The notes under the pieces were generated by a model. It did not search any database, was not told the DNA's origin, and saw only the letters and a program-made list of their open reading frames with translations. From positions 79,786,001 through 79,850,000 of the forward strand of contig CM074862.1 of the NCBI GenBank assembly GCA_037501455.1: a stretch of 64,000 nucleotides of DNA, written 5' to 3'. Both the position numbers and the translations under genes were made by a program. This document shows positions 11,605 through 22,250 of this stretch, one piece after another (the first letter of the stretch is position 1; each line of letters begins with the position of its first letter). This DNA is from Lantana camara. Taxonomy: Eukaryota; Streptophyta; Magnoliopsida; Lamiales; Verbenaceae.

Positions 11605-13526
11605 GTTACTGTTGGGAAAACGGAACAGAAACGCAGCAGAAATTTAAAAATTTTCCCAATAAGTTAGGATCGAAACTTGCAATTCCTATTCCCAAATTGG
11701 TAGAGATCAAGAAACTCACTTAGGTAGTAGCTTTCTTGACATTCTAGCCGTCCAAGAACGCTCTTCACGTGGCTTGATCCCCAAAAGCTCCTTCGAATCT
11801 TTCAAGACTTCACGATAGTATCCCTCTAGAGAATTAGTCCACCAACCTCGACCACGATCCGAATAGGGAGGATGCTAGTTTTATATTCAGTGTTTAGGCT
11901 CTAGGGTTTAGTGTATAATTATGGAGAAGGAGATTTTTCTATCAATCATCAATGGGGTTCGAACCCCACTAATAAATAGCATGGGGTTCGAACCCCCCAT
12001 CCTAATCCGAATAGGATTCGAATCCCTTATGCTATCTTGATTCTTGCTTGGAGAGTAAGTCTCTTACTTTGACCAAAAATCCACCTTTTGATCAACTTGT
12101 CAAACAAGAATAATATCTAGCTCTCTTAGATATTTTATTTTACTTTATTTGTTAAATAATAAATAACTTGAAGACTAGTAATTAATTAATTCATAATTAA
12201 TTATTTATTAGACTTTAATTCTCCAAATTAGGACTTTAATATTAATTCAAAATTAAATCAAAGTCCATTAAATAATTAACACATTAATTATTTAATATAT
12301 ACATATAAAACCACGTGACTACACCTGTCCCCAAGGACACGTGTCATACACGCCTCCCACACGTGTGCTTCACGTATGGGCCCTACCATTCTCTTAATGG
12401 TTCGATCAACTCGTTTAATCGATTCAAGCCTTAACCCACGTGACTGTGTTGTTGTGTGTGACCCTCTAGGTTCTTAATTCAATTAGCAGTGACCCTAATT
12501 AATTAATCAGTCCACAGATCAAACTACCATAGTCTACAACAGGTGTTTGACCCCTAGCTGAATAAGAATGTCTTCATTCAACAGAACCTTTAAGTCATTG
12601 ACATATGTGAGATACAATCCTCCTACGTCCTATCTCTCAATCAAGATCCAGGGTAAGGGAATAATCAGAACCCTAATAATCTTGATCTTAATGTTAAGTG
12701 CATTTCATAACCATTTGATCTCAATCTGAGAAACTCATTTCTTGATGTCTTGATCCACTGCCTTGGCCAAGGACTCCTAGATAGCATATGAATGACTTAC
12801 ACAATAAGAGATCATCATCTTGCTAATGCAAGCGTAGGTCCTTTATTGATTCTCATACACTTTCATGTGCCACTTGTGCAGCCCCAGCATAAGCCTTGAA
12901 TCAGTTGTCTAAGGTGACACCCTTTAAAACTTATACCTAAGACTACAGAGTTAGCTCATAAAGTATCAGTGGAACCTCAAGTCTAAGGATCACTTAATCA
13001 CATCAATGACTCATGAGATATTTCCTAATCTGGAAGTTTCTATTTCCAGAGATAGAAACTTATTTTCCCATTTAGGAATCTTCTCACACGGGACACCTCA
13101 ATGTACTTACTTAGAATAAGCAAGCACCCCCATGTATCACGCACGTATCAACAATACACTTTGCACCCCATGAAACAAGGTGGTCCTTCTTAAGGTCGTG
13201 ATCATACAAGCAAGCCTCGAACGAGTCAGGTTGACACTCCCACTGTCTATTGGACTCATCGGCTTGGAGTGATTTCTAATCATGACTTATGTGATATAGG
13301 GCTCGTCTCATGAACCACTTCTCCTAAATGGTTGAGTCCTATAAGTCATATTGATTAGGGGAGTTCTTATACATGCACAGTTAAAGGTAAACACACAATC
13401 AAACAAGAGCATATAAAGAAGTGTTGTCTTAATTCGTATTATTCAAAGATTGTCTGTGATTTACAAAAGGAAAATACTAAAGCAGACTATTACATCGGCT
13501 TTCAGGGCACTATTCCTAACAGTTAC
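11605..13526 (-). mobile_element. Solo LTR (11610-13521) with 5-bp TSD
   Basis: A 1912-bp LTR in minus orientation, with ends TGTTGGGAAAAC...ATTCCTAACA on the plus strand, is flanked by the perfect direct repeat GTTAC (11605-11609 and 13522-13526). It is the same family as the LTR at 419-2375. A lone LTR with an intact TSD is the product of LTR-LTR recombination after insertion. It sits between the gag and the presumed 5' LTR of the Athila-like element, so it is younger than that element. Confidence 0.95.
11953..12025. repeat. Three TTCGAA-centred palindromes in the solo LTR
   Basis: Perfect palindromes TGGGGTTCGAACCCCA (11953-11968), GGGGTTCGAACCCC (11983-11996) and GGATTCGAATCC (12014-12025) occupy the position where sister LTRs carry AGCTCGAGCT palindromes next to TATA. 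The palindromic form is kept while the bases differ. Confidence 0.85.
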
Positions 13527-14272
13527 CACTATAAACCTACAACAAATAACAAAAACAAAAGTTAGATCTACAACTAGATAAAATAGCGTTAAAAGATCCA
13601 TTGCAATCCAAAAGAAAACTAAACATACTAAACATGCTAAAATCCTTCAACATGATTGAATTCATTGTTACAAACAAATAAGAAAAAGAAGAGAGAAAGA
13701 AAAACTCTTTGACGCGAGACTGCTTCCGAATTAATCCTTGTTCTTCCTCCAAAATTCTAGCTCCAATGATTCTTCCAAGTTATGCTTCTAAAAGCTAAAG
13801 AACTAAAACTAAGAATAAGCAGAAAAGTGATGAATAATATTTAGATCTGAGTTGTGTCCTCTCAAAACGTGTAGCCCCCCTTTAAAAACTGCTCACGTAA
13901 CTTCTATTTTACTTGAAATCCGTCAGTTGAATAGGTACTCGAAATTCTTTGCGCAGGTACTCAAAAGTACGGGGAAATTAGGGAATTTTCTGCACGCTTC
14001 TTTCTTCTGAGTAGATACTTCAAATTCCATGAGTAGATACTCAAAAGTACAGGGAATTTCTTCAAATTTCGCCTCTTGAGTAGCTTCCCAAGCTTCTTCA
14101 TGCAAATACTTGAATTTTGCACTTCTTTGAATCTTTAGGTACATTTCCTCCTCTTTCCTACAATTGAACCAATTGATTTATTAAGCTACAATTTCAGCAC
14201 TAAAGAGTTAGAAAATATAGTATAAGTCCTATTAATATCACCTATTAAAAACATGAAAATCCGGGCTTATCA
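13527..14272 (-). mobile_element. Presumed 5' LTR and leader of the Athila-like element
   Basis: Read on the minus strand, it begins TGATAAGCCCGGATTTTCATG at 14272, a start common in plant Gypsy LTRs. It continues through pyrimidine-rich non-coding sequence toward gag, interrupted by the solo LTR. The short repeated TACTCGAAAT and AAAAGTACNGGGAA motifs (13930-14060) also occur in the presumed 3' region near 6165-6215. The LTR's inner boundary and primer site were not resolved. Confidence 0.6.
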
Positions 14273-15070
14273 AATACTCAATATAATTTTCCTAAATCCC
14301 TAATATCCTGAAAAGTCTATTTTGTCCTATTTGTTCCCCTTTTCACACAATCTTTGCTTCCTTCACAACCCTTCTTCCTCATCATCTTCTTCATCCTAAT
14401 CTCGCCAGACCGCTGCCAGAGGTTGTCAGAAAAATCACGCAAAATCTATGCCAGACGTTCTCCTCGTGCTCGTTCCATATCTCCGATTAGTTTCTCAAAA
14501 TTCGAAACCGTTTGTCCCCAATTTCAGATCTAAATTCAGCTCTAAAAATAGAAATCTCAATTACTCCAAAACGCTTAACGAAAATCAAATCCGTAACTTG
14601 CAATAGCTTACCCGTGTCGAGAACTTCAAGATCTATATCTTGGTCCCCGGAAAGCTCCGGCGCAACGACCCAGCTGTGCAAGTTTCATTCGTCGGCGCCA
14701 CCACCATCACGCCACTCGTTCCGGCGAGTTTCAGGAGACGGGGTTGACACCAATGAAGTCGTCTCGTTGAATGAGTCAAAGCCCGAACCTCTCGTTTTCA
14801 AAAAATAGCCGGAGACCACAGCCCGAGATCTGCCATTTTAAAGAGAAAAGAAGAGGAAAAAGAAGAAAGGAGGGATACAGTTGTCATTTTTCAATTTCTT
14901 CAAGGGTATTTTTGTATTTTTATGCGTTTTGGGGGTTTAAGAAAAATATGTTGTGCATTGGGGATCTAAGATAGGCAAAATTTCGAAATAGGGGGTGTAG
15001 GATAAGTTTTATGCCATATTAGGAATCTATTATATATTAACCGTTTTTTATTTATTGACAATTATATATT
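14273..15070. other. Unassigned moderately GC-rich repeat-like stretch
   Basis: No gene is supported. Open stretches near 14487-14808 exist on both strands but lack an ATG start or a recognisable domain. The flanks (AAATCCCTAATATCCTG on the left; GGGGATCTAAG...AGGGGGTGTAGGA on the right) read like the non-coding ends of a plant repeat, perhaps a non-autonomous LTR or TIR element. Confidence 0.3.
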
Positions 15071-15491
15071 AGAGATAATGATTTTTTCTAATCCGAACTA
15101 TAGGCCATTTTGCAATTCACCCTCCAAACTATTCGACCACAATACCACCATCTAAACTATTAATTTGTGACAAACCACCATCCCAAAGCGGTTTGGACTA
15201 TTTTTCAGCGGTTTTGACTAAAAAATACCACACATGTGATATGGTGTGAGAACACCAAGGGTAAATCTATGGAAAAATAACAAAGAGAGATAGATTTACA
15301 TGTGTTAAAACATTCAAAACCGCTGAAAAAACAATCAAAACCGCTGAAAAAATAGTCAAAACCGCTTTGGGATGGTGGTTTTGTCACGAATTAATAGTTT
15401 AGATGGTGGTATTGGGGTCGAAATAATTTGCAAGGTGAATTGCAAAATGGCCTATAGTTCAGATGGGTAAAAATCATTATCTCTATATATT
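15064..15491. mobile_element. Foldback/MITE element with ~120-bp TIRs
   Basis: The left end AGAGATAATGATTTTT (15071) and the right end AAAAATCATTATCTCT (to 15484) are inverted copies. Inverted similarity continues inward for about 120 bp to the CCCAAAGCGGTTT / AAACCGCTTTGGG motifs. The 414-bp element is flanked by ATATATT (15064-15070 and 15485-15491), a 7-bp putative TSD that could be chance in AT-rich DNA. It has no coding capacity. The core carries several AAACCGCT(GAAAAA) repeats. Confidence 0.85.
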
Positions 15492-16536
15492 CTCTCTTAA
15501 AGGTTTCAATTTTCTTAATTTCTTTTATCCTTTCTATGTATAAAGCTCTTGCACGTGAAAAGGAAGGGAATATAATTGGATATGCGAATGTTTTAATGTG
15601 AAATAACCATATTATTTTTTTAAAGAAAGTTGGTGATATTGGCCGACGCCGACCACACTCAATTGATGAATACATGTAATATATATAATAGTATAATTCA
15701 TAGTATAAAAGACAGTATTGTACATTCTAAGTAACAGTGGTCCAATTAACAAAACTTGAAGTTTTATACTAGTGATTCTGCACATTCCAGGTATGTGCAG
15801 ATAAAAATTATTAATATATAAATATATTAATTTTTTTATTAATATATATTTTATAATTATTTTTAATATAATAATTAAATTAGTATAAATAAATGAATAA
15901 ATAATATAAGATAGTGTCATATTAGTAATAAAAATGAAAAATTAAAAATATAAGTGAGAAATAATAAAAATTATATAAATAAAAAAAGGAACCGGAGGAG
16001 AGAGAAACGAGAAGATAAAATAACGTGATTAAAAGAAAAGGAAGCAAGAAATAAAAACGGATGAAAAAAATTAATAAAAAATTAGGAAAAAAAAAATATT
16101 TTTTGAGTTGAACCGATCAAACTTGGGTCTTTCACTTAATATAACAGTATAGATAACAAATAATTTACCAAATTTGTCAATACTTTATTACATCTTAAAT
16201 CTCGATTAAAAAAAATATATATGAAATGACTTTGTGACATCTTAAAGTATATGAATACAACATTGCATTTCTTTTGACCAACAATTAGTTCCATAACAAC
16301 CATAAGTTTGACTACAAATTTTTTAATTATACTAACCGGGTAAGGAAATCTATTTATTGAAATCCATTGTAAATATGCAAACATATGCTTAACTAGGTTG
16401 GTAAAGTTGGGAAAGAAACTTATTCATCTATAACCAAGTGTTAGAAATTTAAATCTTATTTTTAATATGAAATAATTTTAAATTTTCTGTTCAATTATTT
16501 TGTCATATATATTGTACTAGACACATAATAATAATA

Positions 16537-16582
<46 letters not shown>

Positions 16583-16614
16583 AGCCAATTAATTTGTGTC
16601 TTATTTTGTGCATA
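15492..16614. other. AT-rich intergenic DNA with (TAA)n microsatellite
   Basis: Low-complexity A/T sequence without a credible gene. A (TAA)n run occupies about 16525-16580, immediately outside the Helitron. Confidence 0.6.
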
Positions 16615-18063
16615 TCTATACTATAATATATAGGAAGGGTGTCTTTTGACCCAATTATATTAATTTTGACCAAATTCTAATTTTCTAGAATTTTGAATTA
16701 TTTTAAATGATAATTTTTTTTTTTATGGTAGGTCATTTAATAATAATTGGAATCTTTAATTTTTCAAAACAATTCAAATCATATCAATTATCTCCCTAAT
16801 TTACGAAATCTTTTAAATTGATAACTTAATATGTATCCTTATTTATCTTTTAGGGTTTCTTATATTTATTATAAAAGTTCTAAGCACTCATCCATTATCT
16901 TTAAATGTTATTTTTTTTCTCATGCCTCACTCATTCTCTCTTCATTCCCACACCTCCGATTCCATTCATCTTTTTTCGCCTCTATCATGGTACAAGCATT
17001 ATTTTCTTATTTTTTATGTTGCAAACTTCATCTCGAGAAATTACAAAGATTCAAAATTTATGTATTGATACACAAAGTTTTGTTAGTTTTTACTTTTGTT
17101 TCGATTTATTATTATTTTTATATATTTTTTGTTGTTGTCGATTTTAACATTTTAGAGATCTTTTTATTTATGTTTTTTATGAAATTTATTTGGAGGATTT
17201 GAACTTTTATTTTTATTGTTTTACGAGTTTATCTAATTATTCCAACTTTTAATTGTTATAATTTTTAATACTTTTTCTAATTGTTTTTGTTTATTCAAAG
17301 AAATTTATTGTATTAATGATTGTATTTAAATTAATATTTACATTAATTTTTTATTTGATGCATTTGAAGTATTTTTTAATATTTTATTTTTGAAGATTTT
17401 AATAATTTTATTTTTAACGTAAAATATATCTTTTGCGGTTGTTAGTGCAATAAAATAGTATTTAACACTATGCTCAAAAGTAATCAAATTATCGAAGGAT
17501 TTTCGGTTTTTTAACTTTTTGTTCTTTTCTTATTCATTTATGATTTATGATTTTCTTTGAGTTGATTTCACATTTATAATTGGAGACGTTTAAAAATTAG
17601 ATTTAATAATTTCTTCACGCAATTAAGAAATGTTATTTCATATTTTTTTCACCTTGAACTTTAATATTTCTTAGGACATTTTTATTAATTTTTTATTTTT
17701 TATTAATTTTTTATTTTCATTAATTTCTCATCTATTTTTATCATTAGTATCATGTTTATCATTGATTTTTGACATTATATTGACAATAGATGATAGTAAT
17801 AAGTTTATATTTGGATTCAATGATATATTTTTTTTCAATTACCTATTTCTTGAATATATATATATTTGTTTTGTAGTCTAAAATTTTTCATTTTTTAATT
17901 GTTTTATAAGTTACTTTAATGTTGTAGATTTTTTTAATGAATTTTTTTTCTATTTACTATAATTTAAACTTTTTTTATTTTTTCATTAAATTTAATTTAC
18001 ATAAATTGATTATCTACTTATTATTCTTTTTGTTACTTATTATTTTTTTATTTGCTTATTCAA

Positions 18064-18136
<73 letters not shown>

Positions 18137-18344
18137 TACCAAGTTTCGTATATGACCTATATTTTTAAAATAATTTGGATGATTTTCTATTTCATATATT
18201 TTACATAAATTAACTATCTATTCTAAGATAAATAATTTTTGAATATTATCTTAGTTTGCAACATTTACAACTAATATATAATATTATAAATCACAAACTA
18301 TAATTTTTATATAAAAACCGTGCATAGCACGGGGCATATGCTAG
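16615..18344 (+). mobile_element. Non-autonomous Helitron (1730 bp)
   Basis: The 5' end is TCTATACTATAATATATAGG, the TC-start typical of plant Helitrons, preceded by A. The 3' end has the hairpin CCGTGC-ATA-GCACGG (18318-18332), an 8-nt spacer and CTAG, followed by T. Insertion is thus between A and T without a TSD, as the superfamily requires. No Rep/helicase coding is present, so it must have been moved in trans. The interior is AT-rich and contains an (AAT)n run at 18067-18136. Confidence 0.9.
18067..18136. repeat. (AAT)n microsatellite inside the Helitron
   Basis: About 70 bp of uninterrupted trinucleotide repeat near the Helitron's 3' third. Confidence 0.97.
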
Positions 18345-18868
18345 TATCATGTATAGACTCACGCCCACAATGCAATAATACTCTTTCAGAAAAGTATGAT
18401 TTCATAAAAATTGCTATTACCATATTAGTGTCTTATTATGTCCGCTTATACATACAATTGAACTTATATTGAATTTTGGAATCAAAGTTGTGCATTAAAT
18501 ATTACAAATTACACAAATATAATTCAATGATATTTTTCCCACTATTTTGGCTCTCTGTAATTACAAGTCAGAGGCGTAAATGGTCACAAAAGTTTCCATT
18601 TTAATATTGCTTTTCCTAAATATGTTAAATTTCTGTAACTTGATGCTTTCCAGCGGAGAGAAGGAATAAGAAGCTACTCCATGGGCCATGGGTCCCCAAA
18701 ATACCAAATACTCTTTCCATGAGAATTTGTTTGGTAGTTTTGTTCTTTTCAAAGTAGCCGTTGCACCGCCCCCCTCCAACCCCACCCCCTCAATCATACT
18801 TAATTTACAGTCAATCTAATCTTTCCTTATTGCATAAATCCTGATTTCCTACTCTCTTTTCTCTATAA
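18345..18868. other. Distal upstream region of the WD40 gene
   Basis: AT-rich, with no gene or clear repeat recognised. Short open stretches on the minus strand lack support. Confidence 0.5.
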
Positions 18869-19003
18869 CCTCTAATGCACCGATACTTCTAAAATTATTA
18901 TTTTACTGCGTTGTATCGTATGCGATACTTGTATCCGACACTTCTCACATGAAAAATTTATAAAAAATTCCGTGTCATCGTATCCGTGTCACCGGATAGC
19001 ATA
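18869..19003. mobile_element. Degenerate copy of the CTATGATGCACGGACAC MITE
   Basis: This contains the family's landmarks in diverged form: AATGCACCGATACTTCTAAAA on the left, then CGACACTTCTCACATGA, and CCGTGTCATCG...GCATAG on the right. The flanks CTCTATAA and CTCTTTAA agree at 7 of 8 positions and may be an old TSD. It lies about 330 bp upstream of the WD40 start codon. Confidence 0.6.
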
Positions 19004-19334
19004 GCTCTTTAACTAACCCCTCTTCCTCCTCCGCTCCTCTCTCTCTCTCTCTCTCTCTCTCATACAGCCACTAATACATACACACATATCAGTCTTACGT
19101 ATAGAAGGAGCCATTTCTGTACCCCATTCATTCTTTAGGGAAATTTCCTCAACGTCTATCTTTCCCATATATATATACACACACATATACATGCATGTGT
19201 TTACTATTAACACCTCTTGATTCTCCCACAAACACCAAATCTTGAACCCTTTTCTGCGTTTCTTCAATTCTCCCCTCAATTCCACGCCCCGTTTCCTTCC
19301 CCCGTTACATTTCTTGAAAATCTCAAGAAAAAAC
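19004..19334 (+). promoter_or_regulatory. Putative core promoter and 5' leader of the WD40 gene
   Basis: A (CT)n tract (about 19036-19061) of the pyrimidine-patch type and a TATATATA run (about 19168-19177) lie 160-300 bp before the ATG. Plant core promoters often have both. The transcription start is not visible from sequence alone. Confidence 0.4.
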
Positions 19335-20594
19335 ATGCTTCAATCCATCAAACCTCCCGTCAAAGACGCCACTCTCTCAATCCCACTGCTATCCGCAAAC
19401 TCAGCACCGAGCGACGCTAGCAGCACCACCACCACCAGTAGCGACGCCGATGAAAGCCCCGTAACTTCATTCCGGTACGACTATCAAGATATCAATTTCA
19501 AGATCAATTCAGTCCTCTCCACTTCTTCCTCTCCGCATCAATCCTACAAATCCTTAGCAGTCCTCTCCGGCCACATCGGCTCCGTCTCCTGCCTCGCCCT
19601 CTGCGGCGAATTCATCCTCAGCGCCTCTCAGGGCAAAGACATCATCGTGTGGCAGCAGCCTGATTTACGAATGTTCACGAAGTTCGGCCAGGGCGACGGC
19701 TCTGTTAAGGCCCTGGTAACATACGGGAACAGGGTGTTCACGGCCCACCAGGACAGCAGAATCAGGGCCTGGAAAGTTTCCAGGAGGTCCGAGAATGTTT
19801 TCCGGCTCCTGGATACTCTCCCCACGACGAAGGACTATTTGGGGAAGTTCATGAAGCAGAGCAATTACGTCCAGACGCGGCGCCACCACAAGGTGCTCTG
19901 GATCGAGCACGCCGACAGCATTTCCTGCTTGGCGGTCTCCAACGGGCTCATATACTCCGGTTCTTGGGATAAAACGTTGAAGGTGTGGCGGATGTCCGAT
20001 TTCAGGTGTTTGGAATCTATCAAAGCCCATGACGACGCAATAAATGGGCTTGTCGCGAGGGATGGCATCGTCTACTCTGCCTCTGCGGATGGGAAGATCA
20101 AGATTTGGGCGAAGGAGGAGGCCAAGAACTTGAAAATGGTGCATTCGGTTACAGCGGTGTTGGAAGGGCACAAGGACGTCTCTTTGAACTGTGTGGTGGT
20201 TACAGAGGATAAGGGGGTGGTGTATGGTGGGGGGTCGGACGGGTACCTGATGGGGTGGGGGGGTGACAATTATAGGGTGGTTTGTGAGGTGAAAGCGCAT
20301 AAAATGGCGGTTCTCTGTGTGTGTTTGACGGGGGAGTTTCTCTGCAGCGGTTCGGCGGATAAAACTATCTGTGTTTGGAAGAGGGAGGTTAACGGCGGTT
20401 TGTTTAAGAATATGGTGATCAAGGGGCACGAAGGGCCGGTTAAGTGTTTGCAAGCGTCAGCGGTTAGGGTTGGGGGCGGGTTCATGCTGTATAGTGGGAG
20501 TCTCGATAAGAGTCTTCGTGTGTGGTGGATTCCGAATTACTCGAATGAAGTTACGAAGAAGAGTTTGGTGGTTCGTAATAAGTCTAAGTTCTAG
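19335..20594 (+). CDS. WD40-repeat protein, JINGUBANG-like
   Basis: An intronless 419-residue protein. Residues 1 to about 72 are Ser/Thr-rich and variable. Seven WD40 units follow (about 74-403), ending in IIVWQ, IRAWKV, LKVWRM, IKIWAK, LMGWGG, ICVWKR and LRVWWI, enough for one seven-bladed propeller. Layout and blade sequences (GSWDKTLKVWR, SGSADKTICVWKR, YSGSLDKSLRVWW) fit the plant JINGUBANG family, whose Arabidopsis founder restrains pollen germination. Propellers of this kind are protein-binding scaffolds with no catalytic residues. The frame is open upstream to a TTG at 19242, but plants initiate at ATG and the first in-frame ATG (AAAACATGC) is at 19335. The gene is GC-rich against AT-rich surroundings and looks intact. 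Family assignment is strong; which paralogue is uncertain. Confidence 0.93.
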   Translation: MLQSIKPPVKDATLSIPLLSANSAPSDASSTTTTSSDADESPVTSFRYDYQDINFKINSVLSTSSSPHQSYKSLAVLSGHIGSVSCLALCGEFILSASQGKDIIVWQQPDLRMFTKFGQGDGSVKALVTYGNRVFTAHQDSRIRAWKVSRRSENVFRLLDTLPTTKDYLGKFMKQSNYVQTRRHHKVLWIEHADSISCLAVSNGLIYSGSWDKTLKVWRMSDFRCLESIKAHDDAINGLVARDGIVYSASADGKIKIWAKEEAKNLKMVHSVTAVLEGHKDVSLNCVVVTEDKGVVYGGGSDGYLMGWGGDNYRVVCEVKAHKMAVLCVCLTGEFLCSGSADKTICVWKREVNGGLFKNMVIKGHEGPVKCLQASAVRVGGGFMLYSGSLDKSLRVWWIPNYSNEVTKKSLVVRNKSKF

Positions 20595-21536
20595 TTTGGA
20601 GTTAGCTTTGGTTGGGGGGTGCTTTTTGTATTTATTTTAGCATGATTATTTGTTTTTTGGGATTTTTTGAGGGAAAGGATATAGGGTGAATTTGTTTGTT
20701 GTTTTGTTATGTTATTCTTTGGTCATACAAGTTTGTATTATTTCACTAAAGCTGTAAATTTTTGATCAGTTAGTGAAGTTTTGGATTTTGATAGAAGTGT
20801 TATTTTCTGCTTCTGATAATTGAAGGAAACAGAGAAGTGATTGTGATTTGTGATGCTGTCTCAGACAAAAAGAACCAGAAAACATGGTATTTTGCTAACT
20901 GGCTTCATCATGTGTCGTTTTATTCAATACTTCCAAGAATTGGTTTAAGGAATCACTCAACTATAGGGGTCTTTTCACTTCGTTTCATTCTATGTTAACA
21001 ACTGCTGACTTTTTGTCCAACAAAACCCATACCAAGATTTTTGTTTCGTATATCGTATTCCGATAAAACGTAAAACGCTCATAAGTGTGTGATACATGTA
21101 CCACCAGTTAAAGGATATACAACACATAACTATCTACAATCAGTATACAAACATTATTCATCCAATTAGTGAAATACAAAAGTGAAACAGCTAGTCAATC
21201 TGACAAAAACATTCAAATTTTTGTACATCCTCTAATTTTCTTTATTAGTTTTATTAATTATCTTTTAGGCATTCTTGATCATTTAGTCGTTCTCAAAATA
21301 ATGAAGTCGGACCTTTTGATTAAAAGATTTGAATCTTAAACTCTCCTATTGTTAGCGGTCCTACACCACACAAATGTCTCAACAAATTGAACGAGGTTCC
21401 TCGAAACCAGATTTGGAACATATACTATCCTTACAACATAAGACAGATCATATTTATTAATTAATTACACACGAATAAAAATTACCATGGTCGAATGTTG
21501 TAAAGTAAGACGTGTTTTTCTAGAAAGCATACATAC

Positions 21537-21580
<44 letters not shown>

Positions 21581-22069
21581 CTCCAAATAATTAAAAATAC
21601 ATGTGATCCAACTTTAGTAGAAGGAATTGTTTTGGTAAAGAAAGTGCAGACAGATTGGAAGGGAGATATTTGACACTGTAAAGCTAAACATAATCATCTT
21701 CATGATTTTTTATTTTATACAAGAGCATATTCAGAGAAATGGGGTCGAGGGTGTTTTAGTAACATCACTATTTAAGACTTTGAATGATATGAACAAAGCA
21801 AAAATGAATAACTAATAAAGGGACCAACCTCTTTAATTAGGAACCTAATACTCCACTAATTAATTAAACCGATTTCCCATAAGTTTTTCTTTTTTTTTTT
21901 TTTTGATAATGATTTCCCATAAGTTTTGAATGTCATTTTCTTGGTATGGTCATCTTTTCACTTTACTTAGTATTTTAAATTGATATGTAAGAGCGTGTTT
22001 GGCTAACTTTATTTTAAATATACTTGTAAGCTCTCAAATCTTATGTAGTGTTGTTTGGAACTTAAAAGA
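20595..22069. other. Downstream region of the WD40 gene
   Basis: The first roughly 200 bp, T-rich with AATAA-like motifs, are the likely 3' UTR. A (TA)n run is at about 21537-21578, and a poly-T microinsertion at 21871-21927 is listed separately. No other gene is supported. Confidence 0.55.
21871..21927 (-). mobile_element. Tail-only retroposon: poly-T between 17-bp direct repeats
   Basis: GATTTCCCATAAGTTTT occurs at 21871-21887 and again at 21911-21927, separated by a T-rich run ending GATAAT. This is the structure left by a severely 5'-truncated, poly(A)-tailed insertion on the minus strand with its TSD. Confidence 0.75.
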
Positions 22070-22073
22070 TGTA

Positions 22074-22250
22074 TTTTTTTTTTTTTTCCTTTTTGTCTGA
22101 GCCAAGTGGAATACCACCTCGAAACGGATGACGAGTAAAACTCTAATTAAAGTTTTTCTTAGTAAGTAGGTTCGAACCCCTGATCTTTTAAAGAATTAGG
22201 TAAAGACACCCCTTATGATTTAGCCGATCACCAGTACACCAAGTCGCATT
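22074..22250 (-). mobile_element. tRNA-derived SINE
   Basis: On the minus strand there is an A-box-like TTGGTGTACTGGTGATCGG, a B-box GGGGTTCGAACC (plus positions 22169-22180), a roughly 170-bp body and an A-rich tail seen as a T run at 22074-22087. This is the layout of plant SINEs, transcribed by RNA polymerase III and mobilised by LINEs. A TSD could not be identified, so the 5' limit is approximate. Confidence 0.78.

Noticed and set aside
14512..14808. 98-codon plus-strand protein
   Set aside because: It begins without an ATG, overlaps an equally open minus frame and has no family resemblance.
15180..15370. CRISPR-like spaced repeats (AAACCGCTGAAAAA)
   Set aside because: The units are short, uneven and lie inside a plant TIR element; no cas genes are possible in this context.
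15071..15484. MicroRNA precursor
   Set aside because: The hairpin is over 400 bp with two long near-perfect arms and possible flanking duplications, so it is a transposon and not a MIR gene.
19242..19334. N-terminal extension of the WD40 protein
   Set aside because: The open frame begins with TTG, not ATG. Plant genes start at ATG, and the first in frame is at 19335 in a good context.
19665..20453. Long antisense open frame (262 codons) in the WD40 gene
   Set aside because: It mirrors the GC-rich codon use of the sense gene, has no domain and lacks independent support.
22169..22180. tRNA gene suggested by GGTTCGAACCCC
   Set aside because: Only the B-box is tRNA-like. There is no cloverleaf, and the A-rich tail and length point to a SINE. 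The same applies at 51830.
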